Shown here: positions 10,561-21,888 of the stretch, piece by piece
Position numbering within the stretch: position 1 is the stretch's first letter
Layout: each line of letters opens with the position of its first letter
Origin: Amanita rubescens
Taxonomy: Eukaryota > Basidiomycota > Agaricomycetes > Agaricales > Amanitaceae
Direction of reading: 5' to 3'
Assembly: GCA_015039365.1 (NCBI GenBank)
Contig: WION01000001.1
Span: forward strand, 372,001-436,000
Length of the DNA: 64,000 nt
Translations under genes and position numbers: made by a program
Notes under the pieces: model-generated
The model's database searches: none
Told to the model about the DNA's origin: nothing
The model's input: the letters and a program-made list of their open reading frames with translations, nothing else

Positions 10561-13500
10561 TTAGACTTGAGCACCCGGAGAAGTCAGCGACTCTGCTATT
10601 TTCTCCATCGTCCAACGTTCAGAAGGCTTGGCGGGCCAACAACTCTGGATTATACCCCATATATTATCGTCGATTGTCGGATTCTTCAATCGATCTGGAC
10701 GTGATCCACTTGTGACGAGACGAAGAATTTGATATTCATCTCTTCCTTGGAAAGGAAAGGTATCGAAAAATATCTACACGAGTTATCACCAAGCGCTTAC
10801 AATTTGTTGAGGTACTACTCACCGTGTAATAAAGGCAGCCGAATGCATATACGTCTGTCTCCTTCGTTTTCCTTTTGCCTTTCGGCGCGTCACGATCCGT
10901 ACGGCATGTATCGCAACCGGTCCCGTCACATTTGTCGCAAGTGCCAAATAGCTCTGGAGCAGCAAAATTTAACGAGATTGACGAGGCAGCTTGCGTAAAG
11001 GTGGCGTCAAGATGACGAGTTAATCCAAAGTCGGCGATTTGGCAGTGGTGATTGGCATCAAGAAGTACATTGTCCTGGCGGACAAAGAAATGAACAAGGT
11101 AACGATATGGGCATTAAAGTACGCACCCCTTTCAAGTCTCCATGTACGATCCCTTCTGTGTGAATATATCGAACGCCTTCGGCTACTTCAAGCATCTAGC
11201 AGATATCAGGGATCTTGTTCAATGACCTGGCAAGCATCAGAAACTTACCAGCTTATGTACATTAGCCACGTCTGGCGTCGGTTGACTCTTTCTCCATTGC
11301 GTTAACGTGCCGTTCATCATGAGCGGCGAAACGAGAAATTGCTGTGATTTTTCTTCAAAGATTCCCGTTAAAGGAAGGATAAAATGATGATCGAGCGATC
11401 GCCAAGCTAGTGCTTCCCGACAGAAGTCTTTCTTGCGCGTACCCTTACCAAATAGGTCAGTTTTGTTGGCACGGAAAATGGTAATGGCTAACCTCTTTGT
11501 CCAGCATTTTTAGCGCAACGTGATGTCCTTTGTGTTCACCTTTGATAACACGTCCATAGCCGCCAAAACCAAGGGTGTCACGATATGACTCAATCTTAAC
11601 GTCGGCGATAAATAGGAATTTAAGTGTGACATCCGTCTTGGATATCAATTTGAACATTAGTCTCCTTGCCCTTCGGTTGGCATCTGGAATGCCGGAATCC
11701 AACAGGCTGTGACTGCGGAGCGCCTGTAGAAATTAAGCAACTTTATCAAACAATCGGATCAAAGGTGGACGAACGTAGAGGATGAAATCGATCAACAGCT
11801 CGACATCGTTCACAGGATCCTTCAATTCGTCGACAATAGTGCCATAGTCCGGTATATCTAACACTTGGCGGAAAAGGTTAAGGATAACCTTGTTCGCCAC
11901 TAGGCCGTTTACACTTTGCTAAAATTCATTAACGATAGCTCGGCAATTCCTCCAATGTCCGCACCTCAAATCTGAGGATAGAAAGTAATAATGGAAGAAG
12001 AGGTCTCGTTTGGTCGAGTTGCCTATCATGCTCCGTCATCTGTAGTATAGTAAGCGAAAAATGTGATTAGCATAAGCTCACGCTAGAATAAGAGACTTTG
12101 TACCTCATTTCCCTTTATTAAAGACATGATCTGTTCCACCATGCTAACCTTTGCAACGACGTGCTGGAGCCCAATGATTGTTTCGTGAATACGTTTCTTC
12201 TTTTCCGACAAATGAAACTCATAGATGATTTCAGTTACGCGCTCTTGTGTTACTTTCCCCTCTGTTCGGTCTTGTAGCGAAACTTGAAACACGACTTGTT
12301 GAATAAGTGTGAGGTCCACTACGTATGCCATGAGGAACTGAATATGTTCAGGTCTGTATCAGACACCTAAGTCAATTGTCTGGATCACAGCCGGTATATG
12401 CTCACAATTTTTTGTAAACAGCACTCGTAAACTTGCTCAGTAGGCCAGGCGATCCAATCGCTCCCTTGTTCTGACTAACGACAAGCGTCAGCTTTTCTGA
12501 TCTATAATTGAACAAAGTACACCTACATAGTGTTGGGAGACTTTGGATTTCCATGGCTGAGATCGCCAACGACGACGGTCATTCGGTTAGAGAATTCCTC
12601 ACTGAGAAAATACTATCAAACCATGATGAGTCCAGTGACGTATCGAAATACGGTACATACTTCATCAAGATCACGAATGTTCCAGACGGTGATAATGTCT
12701 TTGTGTATTGCGTATCGGCACTTTTGAAGGCTAAAACCTATGAAGCCTATGCCAGACCCTATCGCGCTCCAATATTCTGGTAATTTATTAAATGATGGAA
12801 CGTTGACAAAAAAAGCTGCAGCCTACTCTTCTCTCCTACTCTGTTATAATACCAGACGTTAGGTCTATCCTACTTCAAAAAAAAAGTCCTTACTTTGTCG
12901 ATGCGGCAATCTTGGCAGGCATATCGACACGTTGCGCTGTTGCTAATGCGATTTGTGCTGAATCCGCCATATCCTCGTCTAATCCTGCCGGTCAGTCATT
13001 TTCTATATCAAACCTGTGACCCCTACCGCGTGTAAGACGACTACCGGAACTCTCGGCTATGCTTTGCATCGTAATTTCGACAAGCCGCTGCAAAGTATTA
13101 GGCATCGAAACTATGTGAGGATATCAATACGAACGAAACACCCCCAGATGTAAACATACTCGCCACAGTCGTGTATGGGATCTTGCCAGAGATGTTTTGC
13201 GTCGCCTTCTCGAACGCCACTCCATGTTCATCTCTAAACTTTTTCTCAGCTAAATCCATACTAATCTTTTCCTTCCCCCTATTCCGCCTGCTCAAGCTCG
13301 CTATGAAAAGGTCAAACTTTGTGAAAACGACGATTATAGGCACTGTTGTCACGGTAAGCGTGGCATTAGGCAGGGATTGAGGATGTTTATTACCTTTGTT
13401 GCGATTCAGCTTGAAAATCTTTTCTTCTCCCGTTTCAAATATTCGACCTCTAGAGAAAGGCGCAGTAATGCACAACCTATTTGACAACTTGAGTTGAAAA

Positions 13501-14031
13501 GATTGATTAATATCATTGAACGCACCAAATTGCATGGAGCCTCTCAGCAATGGGCTCCTTCTGACTTCGTTCTGTGATGAATCTCTCCAAGATACCAAAC
13601 TTTCCTATGTCCCCCGGCTCATAACCTTGAGAATCATGAAGGATTAGATGTTTGTTGTGAGGTGAGGCAATTCCTTCGTCGATGTTGGCGGAACCGGCTC
13701 GGTCGTGTTGGACATCCTAGGTTCGGGTGAGCAGAGGAAAGATACCCGATAAAGAGATTATACCGCCAGAGAGGTCTTGAAGATTGCATTGATCAGAGAC
13801 GATTTCCCCATTCCAGACTGTTATAGAACGACCATGAACACAGCGTGTAATAGAAATAGTAGCTGGTCGTACCCGACCAATGATAAGGATTCGGAACCTG
13901 GAATTACACAGTCAGGTGGATGTTATCGATAGCTCTAACTAACGCCACCTTGGACATTCTTCGGCAATGCGGTCTGTAGTGGGAACAAGAAATTGCTCAA
14001 CGGCAGCGACAGGCGACATAGGGGGGGCCAT
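10561..14031 (-). CDS. GTPase / DUF697-like / tyrosine-kinase-like fusion protein, DFG class (array copy 2)
   Basis: Start MAPPMSPVAAVEQF at 14031, then PTTDRIAEECPR. GTPase motifs: SGMGKSSLINAIF (about 13825-13785), DSQGYEPG with Gln in place of the usual Glu (about 13635), and TKFDLFIASLSRRNRGKEK (about 13320). The middle region keeps MPAKIAAS and AYVVDLTLIQQVVFQVSL (about 12330-12280). The kinase domain has LGFGGYGRVIKG (about 11575), VALK, IVHGDLKG (about 11130), ADFGLTRH (about 11040), an insert with CDKCDGTGCDTC (about 10941-10905), ETDVYAFG, and a C-terminal SERWTM where relatives have RPTM. All catalytic residues are present. An open frame was traced throughout with GT/AG borders. It is tail-to-tail with copy 1, and its own 5' side carries the shared block on the minus strand. 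Confidence 0.82.
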
Positions 14032-14090
14032 GATGAAGTGAAGATCGTTTAGCGCCGTGCTTATCTGGATTGATTTGGATGAATAATCAC
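14032..14090 (-). promoter_or_regulatory. Shared proximal promoter/5' leader block (copy at 14031)
   Basis: Read on the minus strand: GTGATTATTCATC, then AATCAATCC, then CGGCGCTAAA, then TCTTCACTTCATC directly before ATGG. Distance to the start is 59 bases, the shortest of the eight. Confidence 0.6.
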
Positions 14091-14142
14091 TATGCAAGCG
14101 AAGGCTAATAGATGGGAAACCGAAACCTAAGCTGGAAACGGG

Positions 14143-14300
14143 AAACAAAAGACACTATGAACATTACGTCAACTCAAACGTTCATCGCGCGGATCGAAAT
14201 GGATATCGTTAGTATCCCAACAATCCACCGGACATTCGGCTGATCGTAGTGTGTATAATATAATAATGTATCCAGACACGAAAAGCTGGATAGGTGTCGT
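14143..14300 (+). repeat. Diverged direct repeat, left copy
   Basis: Shares an ordered set of words with 20899-21056 in the same orientation: AAACAAAAGACA, CATTACGTCAA, ACGTTCA, GGATCG(A/G)AATG, TATATCGTTAGTA or GATATCGTTAGTA, CCAATAATCC or CAACAATCC, GGC(C/T)GATCG and CGAAAAGCT(G/T)GATAGGTGT. Both copies span 158 bases with internal indels. It begins about 110 bases upstream of array copy 2. Confidence 0.6.
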
Positions 14301-14344
14301 AAGAATAAGCACATGCCACGTCATATACTCAAGCTACAACGAAC

Positions 14345-14525
14345 CGAAACTCTCAGCGTTGTCAAAGGAGACCAAATCTTGAGTGTTGGGATTGTATACG
14401 TAGGCGAAAAGCTATGAAGAAACAATCAGCTTATGGAATAATCATCAAGTAATGGAGCAACTCACTGTTTCACCACAGTTATCAAAGGTGTAGTACATCC
14501 CAGAGTGTCATAGCGAAGGTGGGAA
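14345..14525 (-). pseudogene. C-terminal tail relic of a GH18 chitinase-like gene
   Basis: On the minus strand a short exon reads GMYYTFDNCGET (about 14507-14472). It is followed by a GT...AG intron and FAYVYNPNTQDLVSFDNAE, then a stop at about 14350. Fungal family 18 glycoside hydrolases end with just such a segment (TW/TxDxC..T..YVYN....MVSFDDAxSF). A stop codon lies in frame directly upstream of the first exon, and no catalytic DxxDxDxE motif was found further upstream. It therefore looks like a fragment left by rearrangement rather than a working enzyme. The identification rests on a short region. Confidence 0.45.
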
Positions 14526-15274
14526 CTGGAAGTGCGAGCTGTAGCTCTACCTTCTGCGTACATGAGGAGGTTGTCGTCTGGGCTGGTATCGTCCTTAGCC
14601 GGGCAGCGTTGAAGGGGATGAAGAATGCTTGATGTCAATAGACGTCCTACGCTTCGCTCTCGCCATCGCCCGGCGTTGCCGAGGGCTACTGGCTGGTCTC
14701 GGGTTTCCCGCCTGACGGACGCAGGCACGGGAGCATCACGCTCCCTATCGAACTCAAGCAGCCCACCCTTCGGGTCCGCCTCACAACGGAGCTCGAAGCG
14801 TTGAAGGCGGTGCTGGATTGCCTGAGGGCAGGAGCAAGCTTGACGTTCTGCGCAGACACGAGCATATGATCCGGAATCATAGCGGGAACAGAAGAAGTTG
14901 TGGTGGTGCGTGAAAAGGTTTGTGGGGCTGACAGGTGTAGCGCTAGGAGGGGGAACGTCGATTTGAGAAGGTATCATGGAAACGAACGAACGAGGGAAGA
15001 GACATCAGCTGGGGAAAGTGATGGGATCGGGAGGAAGGAGGTAGTCGTCAGCCGGTTCTTCCTCGATTTGGGCCATGGAAGAAGATCGGTAGGCCGAGCT
15101 GAAGGAGTTGTTGGTAGAGGCACATTTGACCAAGCGCGCATCGCTGAGGTAGTGGATTAGATATCATCCATTGTAGGAGGAGGCGTGAACGACTCGAGAA
15201 GGTCGTCATCGTCTTGACCACTTGACATGAATATCTCCTGGACGAAGACTAGCAGTTTGTGACTAAGGCTGACG

Positions 15275-15895
15275 TCAACTTGGTCCGAGTTTTCTTTTAG
15301 GGACAGGAAAAAAAGAGAGTGCATAAACAAAATGGAATGCGCGAGAGGCGCAAGAAGTGCCGGCCGTATGACGAGAAGGAGACCCTGGTAGCAGTATCTG
15401 CAAATGAAATGCGAGATACGGGTTCTCCGGAAGTAATAGCCTGTATTTCGCAGACCTGTACCTCGACAGGGATCTGGCCACGTCGGGTGAGGGGGAAGTA
15501 GGGTCTGTAATCATGCGGGGGACGAATCCGGATGCAAAAGCTAGCTGACAGCTGTGGAGCGCCAGACGGCAGCCTGGGCACCAAGCATTACCAGTTTGTT
15601 GATGTGGTCTGCATGCGCTTTTTGTACTGGCGCTACTGTTTTTCTTTGCTTTGGGTCGTTTGATCTTGTCCCAAATCACGATGGCGCCGATGACGACGAG
15701 GAGATAAAGGACGGCAGTGGTGGCATGACGGGGGTCAGGTGTAGACTTTGAGCGCAAGTGATTGAAAATGTCACAGTTGTCACGCTGACTAATGTAACTG
15801 TTATGATCCTCGTCGATGCTCCATCCTCTGCACTTAACCTCTGAATACGTCACCTGGCGGTTCCGTCTTAATACATTCTTTAAATTGCCCACCAT
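15275..15895 (-). CDS. Uncertain open frame with one membrane segment
   Basis: A 206-codon open frame on the minus strand contains one clear hydrophobic stretch, TAVLYLLVVIGAIVIWDKIK, followed by lysines (RPKAKKNSS), as in a single-pass membrane protein with a basic cytoplasmic anchor. The part after about residue 120 changes character and competes with a second open frame (15297-15584), so an intron may lie there and the true gene may end elsewhere. I recognise no family. It could equally be chance or a remnant, and 14530-15270 holds overlapping frames on both strands without any motif. Confidence 0.25.
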   Translation of the reverse strand: MVGNLKNVLRRNRQVTYSEVKCRGWSIDEDHNSYISQRDNCDIFNHLRSKSTPDPRHATTAVLYLLVVIGAIVIWDKIKRPKAKKNSSASTKSACRPHQQTGNAWCPGCRLALHSCQLAFASGFVPRMITDPTSPSPDVARSLSRYRSAKYRLLLPENPYLAFHLQILLPGSPSRHTAGTSCASRAFHFVYALSFFPVPKRKLGPS

Positions 15896-15959
15896 CCAAG
15901 TGTAAGGTAGAGAAATCTATGAAACGACTCCATCTACTTTACATATCACCATTCCAGCA

Positions 15960-16436
15960 ATGGCACTTCCTCCTCGCTTTCTGAACAGTGTCTACGATAC
16001 GTATCCGGATGATGACTCCGTGAAAGAAGTGTCCCTCTATGCCCACGGTCTCACCTACAGTGGCGTCGGCGATCGCCACGTTCTCCTCCAGTGGAACAAT
16101 GCCACAACTGAGATGGGTCTAGTGACGCAGATAATCCAGCTCACAGGACAGTCTGGCAACTACTCATATTACGTCCCCGTTGCGAATCTTTGCTCCGCAC
16201 AATCCATGCTCAACAACCAGCCTTTTTCTCTCGGGGAGTTCTCGCGAGCGCAGAGAGACGTGATTCTTGATCTTGCACGTCAGGTCACCTTCTCAAAGAC
16301 TTCGACCACAAATGGGTGCCGGGTGTGGACGAGGGACCTGCTGGCAGCGATGGTACAGGCTCATCTGATCTCGCAAGCAAAGTTCAATGAGATAGATATT
16401 GGTGTCCCGCTGGTTAAACGTGTTGCTGATGCTTAG
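15960..16436 (+). CDS. Small unknown fungal protein, 158 residues
   Basis: A single-exon frame that opens with ATG directly after a pyrimidine/AT leader (ACCATTCCAGCAATGGC context) and has balanced codon use. It lacks a signal peptide or membrane helix. The middle reads as beta-rich (HVLLQWNNATTEMGLVTQII), and the C-terminal third is helical with CRVWTRDLLAAM and VPLVKRVADA. The layout, a beta half followed by a C-x-x-W helix block, resembles small lineage-specific agaricomycete proteins of unknown function. I cannot assign a family. It stands between the GH18 relic and the APH-type kinase, on the strand of the latter. Confidence 0.6.
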   Translation: MALPPRFLNSVYDTYPDDDSVKEVSLYAHGLTYSGVGDRHVLLQWNNATTEMGLVTQIIQLTGQSGNYSYYVPVANLCSAQSMLNNQPFSLGEFSRAQRDVILDLARQVTFSKTSTTNGCRVWTRDLLAAMVQAHLISQAKFNEIDIGVPLVKRVADA

Positions 16437-17028
16437 TTGTCGGTAAAGGTTCACCTCCTTCTCCGTTGAACTGTGTAATTAGCACTACACCGCCGGATCT
16501 CGTGTTCCCGTCCAATGCGTCGTCTAACTCTTATTACAAAAGACTAGGCAAATCTCTCAGTTCCCTGCCCTTTAAGCTTTGTCGCGTGCCAAGTCGCATC
16601 GTTTACCCACCGAACGTGCTTGACAATGACCTTTTGTTGCCGGCGTCTTTGCTCTGCGTCCAATGATCCATATCTGATCCATTCATTTTCCCTCGCTAGT
16701 ATGCCATTCTTCATGTGGACTCGGATCGTTCTTGAGTCTGCGTACTTATTTCCTCGATGTCGACCGAATACTCATATTACAGAAGACTAGGCAACCGTCA
16801 GCACCGAGCCGCTCGGATTAGATGTGCTTACTCAGGCCTCAGGCTCTAGCCTAATACGGATTCCGGCGTCGCTCCGGGTTGCCTCGTTAGTCTCGACACA
16901 AGACAAATCCGGCAAGCGGATTACCTGTTTCCGTGCTTGATTAGGCACGGTACCCAAACGGGGGAGCGCTTTGTTGAGCCTACCCGTATACCCGCAATGC
17001 AGACAAACATTCAACGGACGTAGATCAC
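16437..17028. other. Spacer without recognisable gene
   Basis: Contains two short similar phrases, TATTACAAAAGACTAGGCAA (about 16533) and TATTACAGAAGACTAGGCAA (about 16775). They hint at a small local duplication of about 240 bases. No coding signal is convincing. Confidence 0.4.
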
Positions 17029-17985
17029 ATGATACTTGATAGTCAAGGCCTCAAAGCCTTGGTGGAGAGTCGCCGGAGACTGCGCCTTAAAAACCCCAAA
17101 ACTCTTCACCTTGCGGCGACTTCACTGGACATCATTCCTGATACTGTATCCTCCCTGATGGGTCACATGGATAGAGGTTACGACACCCTCTGGCTCCCGA
17201 AATCATTTCGGGACTTAAGAATGCTGCCACCTACATCTATCATCTATAAATCACTTTCCTGCGGTATTACCGTCGTTCAAACCGCCCCCAAAGCCGTCAT
17301 CAAGTATGGAGCACCATTTTCGGAAGAGATTATCTGTACGCGTTTCGCTCGTCGCAAGACTTCGTTACCTGTCCCACGCATCATTCACCATCCTCCATTC
17401 ACACGAATTGGTGCCTGGTATATTTGTATAGAGAAGATCCCTGGCGTCTCGCTGGACAAAGTAATCGATACGTTGACTGTGGAACAACTCAGTCACATTG
17501 CCTCCCAGCTGAAGTCCTTCTTGGCACAGCTACACTCTGTCGAGTCGTCGAAAATGCTAGGGTCCGTTTCCGGGGGGCCTTATCGCAATGAATTTTTCCC
17601 ACCACATCTGGCCCCGAAACACGCCTTCTCCAGCGCCGGAGAGTTTCTCGATTATTACCGCCAGATGTTGATGTTATTTTGCACGGAAAAGTACACAGAG
17701 TCCTTGCTGTCCCGGATCCCACGAAACGCTGCCATAAAATTCACGCATGGTGATCTACTTCCCAAGAATATCCTTGTGGAAGGATCTCGCGTTACGGGCA
17801 TTATAGACTGGGCAACTGGCGGATTTTATCCTGCATATTGGGAGTATTGTCGGATGCACGATCCGAATTTTATGACGCCAGGGTGGAAGCTGGTACTTCA
17901 AGAAGTCTTTCTGGGCGAGCCCCGCGAAAGGGAGATAAATGCAGTCTGCGAACTTGTGAACGCCATCGCGTATAATCTCGCGTAA
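17029..17985 (+). CDS. Aminoglycoside phosphotransferase (APH)/choline-kinase-fold protein
   Basis: A single-exon 318-codon gene. The C-terminal half carries the APH-family catalytic signature FTHGDLLPKNILV (about 17737-17775), which supplies the catalytic Asp and metal-binding Asn, and IIDWATGG (about 17800), the second metal site. The N-lobe shows AVIKYGAPFSEE (lysine at about 17302) and, just after, WYICIEKIPGVSLDKVI, the hinge typical of the family. Length fits the fungal APH family (300-400 residues). These enzymes phosphorylate small hydroxylated molecules. Large fungal expansions have no known substrate, so no resistance function should be assumed. It has no introns, unlike most neighbours. 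It lies 160 bases upstream of the Crinkler-like gene on the same strand. Confidence 0.85.
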   Translation: MILDSQGLKALVESRRRLRLKNPKTLHLAATSLDIIPDTVSSLMGHMDRGYDTLWLPKSFRDLRMLPPTSIIYKSLSCGITVVQTAPKAVIKYGAPFSEEIICTRFARRKTSLPVPRIIHHPPFTRIGAWYICIEKIPGVSLDKVIDTLTVEQLSHIASQLKSFLAQLHSVESSKMLGSVSGGPYRNEFFPPHLAPKHAFSSAGEFLDYYRQMLMLFCTEKYTESLLSRIPRNAAIKFTHGDLLPKNILVEGSRVTGIIDWATGGFYPAYWEYCRMHDPNFMTPGWKLVLQEVFLGEPREREINAVCELVNAIAYNLA

Positions 17986-18148
17986 CAACCATGCGAAGGA
18001 GGAGCATCCAAACACTGTGGGAAGTAAGTGCTCTGATGAACAATAAGTCGGTACTAGTATTCTGCATGTACTTTGACTATCAACTCACGATAGGGTGAAA
18101 ATATCATTTTTCTAAAACATTCTTCAATCGGAGTTCAAACATACGGAA

Positions 18149-20311
18149 ATGCGCCCCTGTGTTGTCTCAGACTCTATGCAATCAAGCGACAACGCCATTC
18201 GCACATTCTTCTGCCTCATCGAAGGCGACAATGTAGTATTCGATGTACAAATTGCTGCCAACAAGACGATAGCCAATTTGAAGGATATCATTCACGAGAA
18301 AGGCATCATCGAGCGCCCGATTAGGCTTGCCAAAAACCCAACCCTTCTGAAGGTGACTACACCTGGCGTCCAGCGTAAACACTCACATTTCTGTATTTTT
18401 TTAGGTCGATATAGATCTCAATACGCGTACTAGGCATTCGCTTAGTCAACTCGCAATCACTGGCAAAGGGGGTGATGGTATTCAGATGTTGGACTGGACG
18501 TCCGTCTCCGAGAACTGGCCGATCCAGCCCGCCGATCGAAGACTCCATATCTTCGTGAAGATATCCCCTACTACTGGTGAGTAGAGCCTTTTGTTCTTCA
18601 GGACGACAATAATTGATGATGACGCTTTCTTTTCCCCTGACGTCCACTTTAACTGGTTGCCCACGTTGCCCCCCGACCATCCATCGTACATTCCAACTAA
18701 TGGCTTTTCAGGCAACAGTCGCGTACTCGCGAGACTCCGCGAGCTCCACACGCACTTGTGGGGTGAAAACCGGATTGTCCACAGAGGTGAAATGTCCTGC
18801 TCAATTCTCGACCTTGCGCTTTTCGACGCCCTCAATCTAAATATTCGTCCGGATAACATCCTCCTCGTCCGTAACGAGTATGTCTTAGCATACGACCATA
18901 TTCTTAGGGATACGCTCAAGAACCCGACCATGAGACGGTGGAGGTCTGCAACGATAGTCACAGGCCAACCAGGAATCGGTGCGTCAACTCTTGAGTGCAT
19001 GACCCAGGTTAATCTAGCTCGATAGGAAAGACTCTATTCTTATTTTACGTTTTGGCCCGTCGACTCCATGAGCGGAGTCCCGTCGCTTTCCAGATCGATA
19101 AGCATAAATTTGCCCTCTTCAATCAGGACGGTGTAACTTTGCATTCAACAACAACCTATAGTCACGTTCCAGAACGCACCTGGGCACTTTCCGATTCCAA
19201 TGTATCAGATCGACGCGGCCTTTGCATGGCCTTCCAGCAGCCAGCATTCCACATCATACACACGAGCTCGCCGTCTTCCTCTCGTTGGAAGAATTTGGGA
19301 AAGATTGGCGCTAGTAAGTACATCATGGACGTGTGGTCGCTGGAGGAGCTTCAAACATTGCTGTGCGTGGTATCGTGTACTACACAGTTATTCCACTGAC
19401 GTATTCATACCAGTGCTCTCAACAACCTCGATTTTCGGGAAGGTAAGGACCTCTTTGAGAAATATGGACCGAGCCCCAGGATCATCATCGACATTCTCAC
19501 CAAGACGATCAAGGAGGATACATACGAGAGCGAAGTCATCACAGCAGCCGCCACGCTTGCAGGCGATTTCTCATATGGTTTTCTGCAGCTCGAAAGTCTG
19601 GATTTCGGTGCTGATATTTCCTCCAAGATATTTACCGTCAGGCCGAAGATGTCACGATGGGATCGATATTTGGAGATCCCAACGTCATTTCTCTGTCATA
19701 TCTTTGGCTTAGCTATGTCCCGTCAGGAGGCTGCTCAACAACTTGCTTTTTTTAGGATATTCAACGGTCATCCATCTTTTCGCGATGCTGGAAGATGGCT
19801 GTTTGAAGATTATGCCCATAACCGCCTCTCTGATTCGGAGCGTAAGCCACTTGAAGCATATAGCCTCGACGGCACAGTACGCCACATTCCTGTGCCTGAT
19901 AAAATGATCGTAGGCTCCACCGCACTGAAGCACATCCAGCCACCGCACAATTTCTACTGGCGACCTGTAAAGCCCAACTTCAAAGGTGTCAATGCTATCA
20001 TTCGCTCTGGCGACGATGTTTGGGTGCTACAATACACGATGATCGGAGAACATAAAGCTTTGACAGATGGCCTTGTCGAGATCCGTGATGGAATGAATCA
20101 CAAAAGAAATGTCAAATGGCACCTAGTTATCATAGGCTCGTACTTGATGAATGCGTTGGATGCCCGGGATGAACAGAAACTGGGGGATGATTGGAAGTGG
20201 ACAACTGTTCAAGTTTATGCAAGTGAGCTGTCGTTGGGCCAGTTTAATGAATTACATGCGCGGCGCCTTGAGACTGTTTTGAATGATGCGGAATTACTTG
20301 AATGTTCATAA
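18149..20311 (+). CDS. Crinkler-like protein: UBL header, P-loop NTPase, REase-fold nuclease
   Basis: Five or so exons. The N-terminus has the Crinkler ubiquitin-like header FFCLIEGDNVVFDVQI, then NKTIANLKDIIHEKG (18209-18305), and after an intron DLNTRTRHSLSQLAITG. The NTPase follows: SATIVTGQPGIGKT is split by an intron at about 18978-19024 (the split codon restores Gly before Lys). The C-terminal exon (to 20311) shows NFKGVNAIIRSGDDVWVLQY and MIGEHKAL (about 19978-20060), the place of the restriction-endonuclease-like core (typically GxDxx... xQxT...H). In Crinkler proteins of oomycetes and fungi, such modules belong to NTPase-coupled nuclease effectors used in conflict between or within organisms. 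The usual core Asp appears as Asn (GVNAI), which may weaken cleavage. A start at 18176 (MQSSDN) is also possible. One intron acceptor is uncertain (about 18600 or 18712). Confidence 0.78.
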
Positions 20312-20898
20312 ACTTTAGTTATACAAATAGGCCAATAAAGAGCAGATCTGATGGTTTCTCTTTTTTCGTAGAAACGACTCGGATGAAATGAAAACAGAGA
20401 AGTGTATTACTAGTACTGAGCGTGCACGTCATTTGTGTCTCCATCGGTAATGCGTACGGGAATGTGTAGCCGGTTACGCCGGCCCGTTCAGTTGCACGCG
20501 TCCCCCTCATCTTGTGTCTCACTTGTGCACCGGTTCGACAGATGCCTCCCAAGGCTGTGGTCCGCGAGAAGGAATTGAAGTTATTACTTGCTACTACTCC
20601 TGAACCGATTCCTATGCATTCTCCTCTATGCATACCGGCAGTTCCTACCGCTTTGTCGTTGTCTGCAGAGTCGCGAGTCCGGAGAGTTGGAGGATGGAAT
20701 GTTGGAGGACTCTGACGTCGGGATCTTTCCTCGGTTGGTCTTGACAACGGTGTGCCCACTGGTACGCACACATCTACAAGTTTATTTATATTCAATGCTA
20801 CGATTCTTTGACTCTTATGAACATAGACTGCGCCCGACTCCGAACATGTTCCAAAGGTTATCAAGACGGCGGATACGTCTGATGACAAGTGGATGAGG
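20312..20898. other. Spacer without recognisable gene
   Basis: A 197-codon open frame on the minus strand (20319-20912) and overlapping plus-strand frames have low-complexity composition and no motif. Neither is supported as a gene. Confidence 0.45.
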
Positions 20899-21056
20899 CA
20901 AACAAAAGACATTACGTCAACGAGTCAGACGTTCACCACACTCTACAATTCCCCTAGACAGCGCACATATGACAACATCGGGTCTGGATCGGAATGTATA
21001 TCGTTAGTACCCCAATAATCCGGACTTCGGCCGATCGAAAAGCTTGATAGGTGTTG
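20899..21056 (+). repeat. Diverged direct repeat, right copy
   Basis: Partner of 14143-14300, same orientation and same length. It contains AAACAAAAGACATTACGTCAA at its start and CGAAAAGCTTGATAGGTGT at its end. Together the copies bracket the segment holding the GH18 relic, the small unknown gene, the APH gene and the Crinkler-like gene. Confidence 0.6.
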
Positions 21057-21888
21057 CTGTGCAGTCCTCCCATCCTGGGACATCTCCTTCCAACCCAGGA
21101 TGCATTCAAGGCGCTGGCTGATAGCTGAAGCGCTGATGACTACCATGCCGCTTTTGCTTCGTTGTCCACGGTACTATGAACCGCCTGCTTCATATTCTAT
21201 TCGGCAGCATGCGTAGTTTCCTGCACGAAAAGACGGAAGCATACTTCAATAAGTATCTTCAAGTCCATCGCCCTTAACGTCCACCACAGCGCCATGGTGA
21301 ATACGCAAAAAGTTTGATGTTCCCGGGATTCTGTGGCAAGAATAGCAGGTAATTGTCATGGATAACGGAAACAAACTGGCCTCTCAGTCGCCGACGGCGC
21401 CCAGGAACACCCTAATTCGGAGGCTTCAGGTATTCTAGCATTGGATTCATTATTGCGTAGAGAATGCAAATTTCAATGCCGACATTGGTACCTGACAAGG
21501 CCAATCAAATCGCTGGAACGGAGTTGAATTGATGCCACCCTACGCGAAATGTCTCCGTTTTCACGATGTGTTCTAGCTGTCGGCTGTGGCTAGCTTGATG
21601 CTTCTACGTTCCCTTTTTTCTGTACATGTGCAGCCATTTCCTTTAACCTTAAGTTAGTACGTTGCTAAATTCATTAATAAATAAATAAGTATAAATAAAG
21701 TAAAAAGAGAGTTACGAAGTGAGCGCATGCTATGCAAGCAGTGCTTCCAAAAATAAGAACAATAAAGTCAACGAGGACGTTTAATCCACTTGGCTTATTG
21801 CTAAATAAGTACAATTGCTTGAACAAAACATCCAAGTGCATTTGGCAATACGCTAGTAGTGCCTACTAATAGTTGGGCGTTCAGACTA
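21057..21888. other. AT-rich spacer upstream of array copy 3
   Basis: No gene seen. At about 21665-21710 it has a run of ATAAATAAATAAG-like units, a simple AT-rich tract. Confidence 0.45.

Noticed and set aside
14462..14977. 171-codon minus-strand open frame
   Set aside because: Low-complexity, competing frames overlap it, and the GH18-like tail lies in a different frame at its end.
17029..17985. Reading the APH-family gene as an antibiotic resistance gene
   Set aside because: The family is broadly expanded in fungi with unknown substrates; nothing in the sequence points to aminoglycosides.
20319..20912. 197-codon minus-strand open frame
   Set aside because: No motif, biased Ser/Thr/Arg composition, overlapped by plus-strand frames of similar quality.
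21640..21740. AT-rich tract as possible replication origin
   Set aside because: No defined fungal origin consensus can be read; simple composition is not enough.
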